From: Bacteriovoracaceae bacterium
GTDB taxonomy: Bacteria; Bdellovibrionota; Bacteriovoracia; Bacteriovoracales; Bacteriovoracaceae
Length of the DNA stretch: 6,182 bases
Assembly: GCA_947448095.1 (NCBI GenBank)
Contig: CANFNN010000181.1
Coordinates: 1 to 6,182 of the forward strand
Direction: 5' to 3'
Part shown: positions 6,021-6,182 of the stretch, piece by piece
Numbering within the stretch: position 1 is the first letter of the stretch
How the letters are laid out: each line of letters starts with the position of its first letter
Translations under genes and position numbers: made by a program
Notes under the pieces: generated by a model
Seen by the model: only the letters and a program-made list of their open reading frames with translations
What the model was told of the DNA's origin: nothing
Databases searched by the model: none

Positions 6021-6182
6021 ATGGTGAATTATCCTGTTTCCTTTTTTGGTGTAAGTGATGCCACCTCTGGAATTAAGACAAGCTGGGATGTGAAGTCGTC
6101 AGATTTTCACTCCAAGTGCTCAGTTCCCACTGAATTTGAAGGCTCGGGCGAAGCTTTTAGTCCGGAAGATTTTTTTCTGCTC
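6021..6182 (+). CDS. OsmC family protein, N-terminal part (runs off the right edge)
   Basis: From ATG 6021 the frame stays open for 54 codons to the window edge. Residues 33-54, beginning CSVPTEFEGSGEAFSPED, match the OsmC/Ohr-superfamily segment in which a P-x-E-F-x-G-x-G stretch is followed by SPED and the first long helix. In the family the two redox cysteines that reduce organic hydroperoxides lie further on, outside this window, so it cannot be told whether this is a true peroxidase or a cysteine-poor OsmC-like protein. There is no signal peptide; a cytoplasmic location is expected. AAAGG (6009-6013) lies 7 nt before the ATG, and a stop at 5982-5984 limits upstream extension. The 95-bp gap from the preceding gene contains the hairpin noted above but no convincing promoter. 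Confidence 0.85.
   Translation, partial: MVNYPVSFFGVSDATSGIKTSWDVKSSDFHSKCSVPTEFEGSGEAFSPEDFFLL

Overview
The window is an ordinary-looking stretch of chromosome from an AT-leaning bacterium (roughly 40% G+C by eye). It carries five complete protein genes, the 5' ends of two more that run off the edges, and one weakly supported small gene. The mixture suggests a member of the Bdellovibrionota, most likely a Bacteriovorax-like organism. The clues are an HD-GYP protein with a separate N-terminal domain, a DUF482 acyltransferase-like protein, a secreted PPC-domain protein and a PafA-type secreted phosphatase. This is an inference from gene content and base composition, not a taxonomic assignment.

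Layout. The left edge (minus strand, 1-222) holds the N-terminus of a DUF938 SAM-dependent methyltransferase. It diverges across only 37 bp from a plus-strand series: a DUF482 GNAT/FemAB-like protein (260-1372), then 6 bp later a small exported PPC/DUF296 protein (1379-1876), then after a 69-bp gap a secreted PafA-like alkaline phosphatase (1946-3598). The phosphatase converges on a minus-strand HD-GYP-type phosphohydrolase gene (3605-4579); the two stop codons sit in the two arms of one small inverted repeat. A 287-bp spacer (4580-4866) holds candidate promoters and a possible 38-codon minus-strand ORF. It is followed by a plus-strand AI-2E-family membrane protein (4867-5925), and the right edge holds the start of an OsmC-family gene (6021 onward).

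How the genes relate. The DUF482 and PPC genes are probably co-transcribed (6-bp gap). The PPC protein and the phosphatase both carry Sec-type signal peptides, so they act outside the cytoplasm, and the phosphatase would release inorganic phosphate from organic phosphomonoesters there. The HD-GYP protein is a candidate cyclic-di-GMP enzyme or receptor with two substitutions at conserved positions. The AI-2E-family protein and the OsmC protein are general transport and stress functions. No mobile element, CRISPR array, RNA gene or obvious defence system was found. The most interesting points are the secreted PPC domain, the altered HD-GYP active site, the shared stop-codon hairpin at the convergent junction, and the possible small gene in the spacer.
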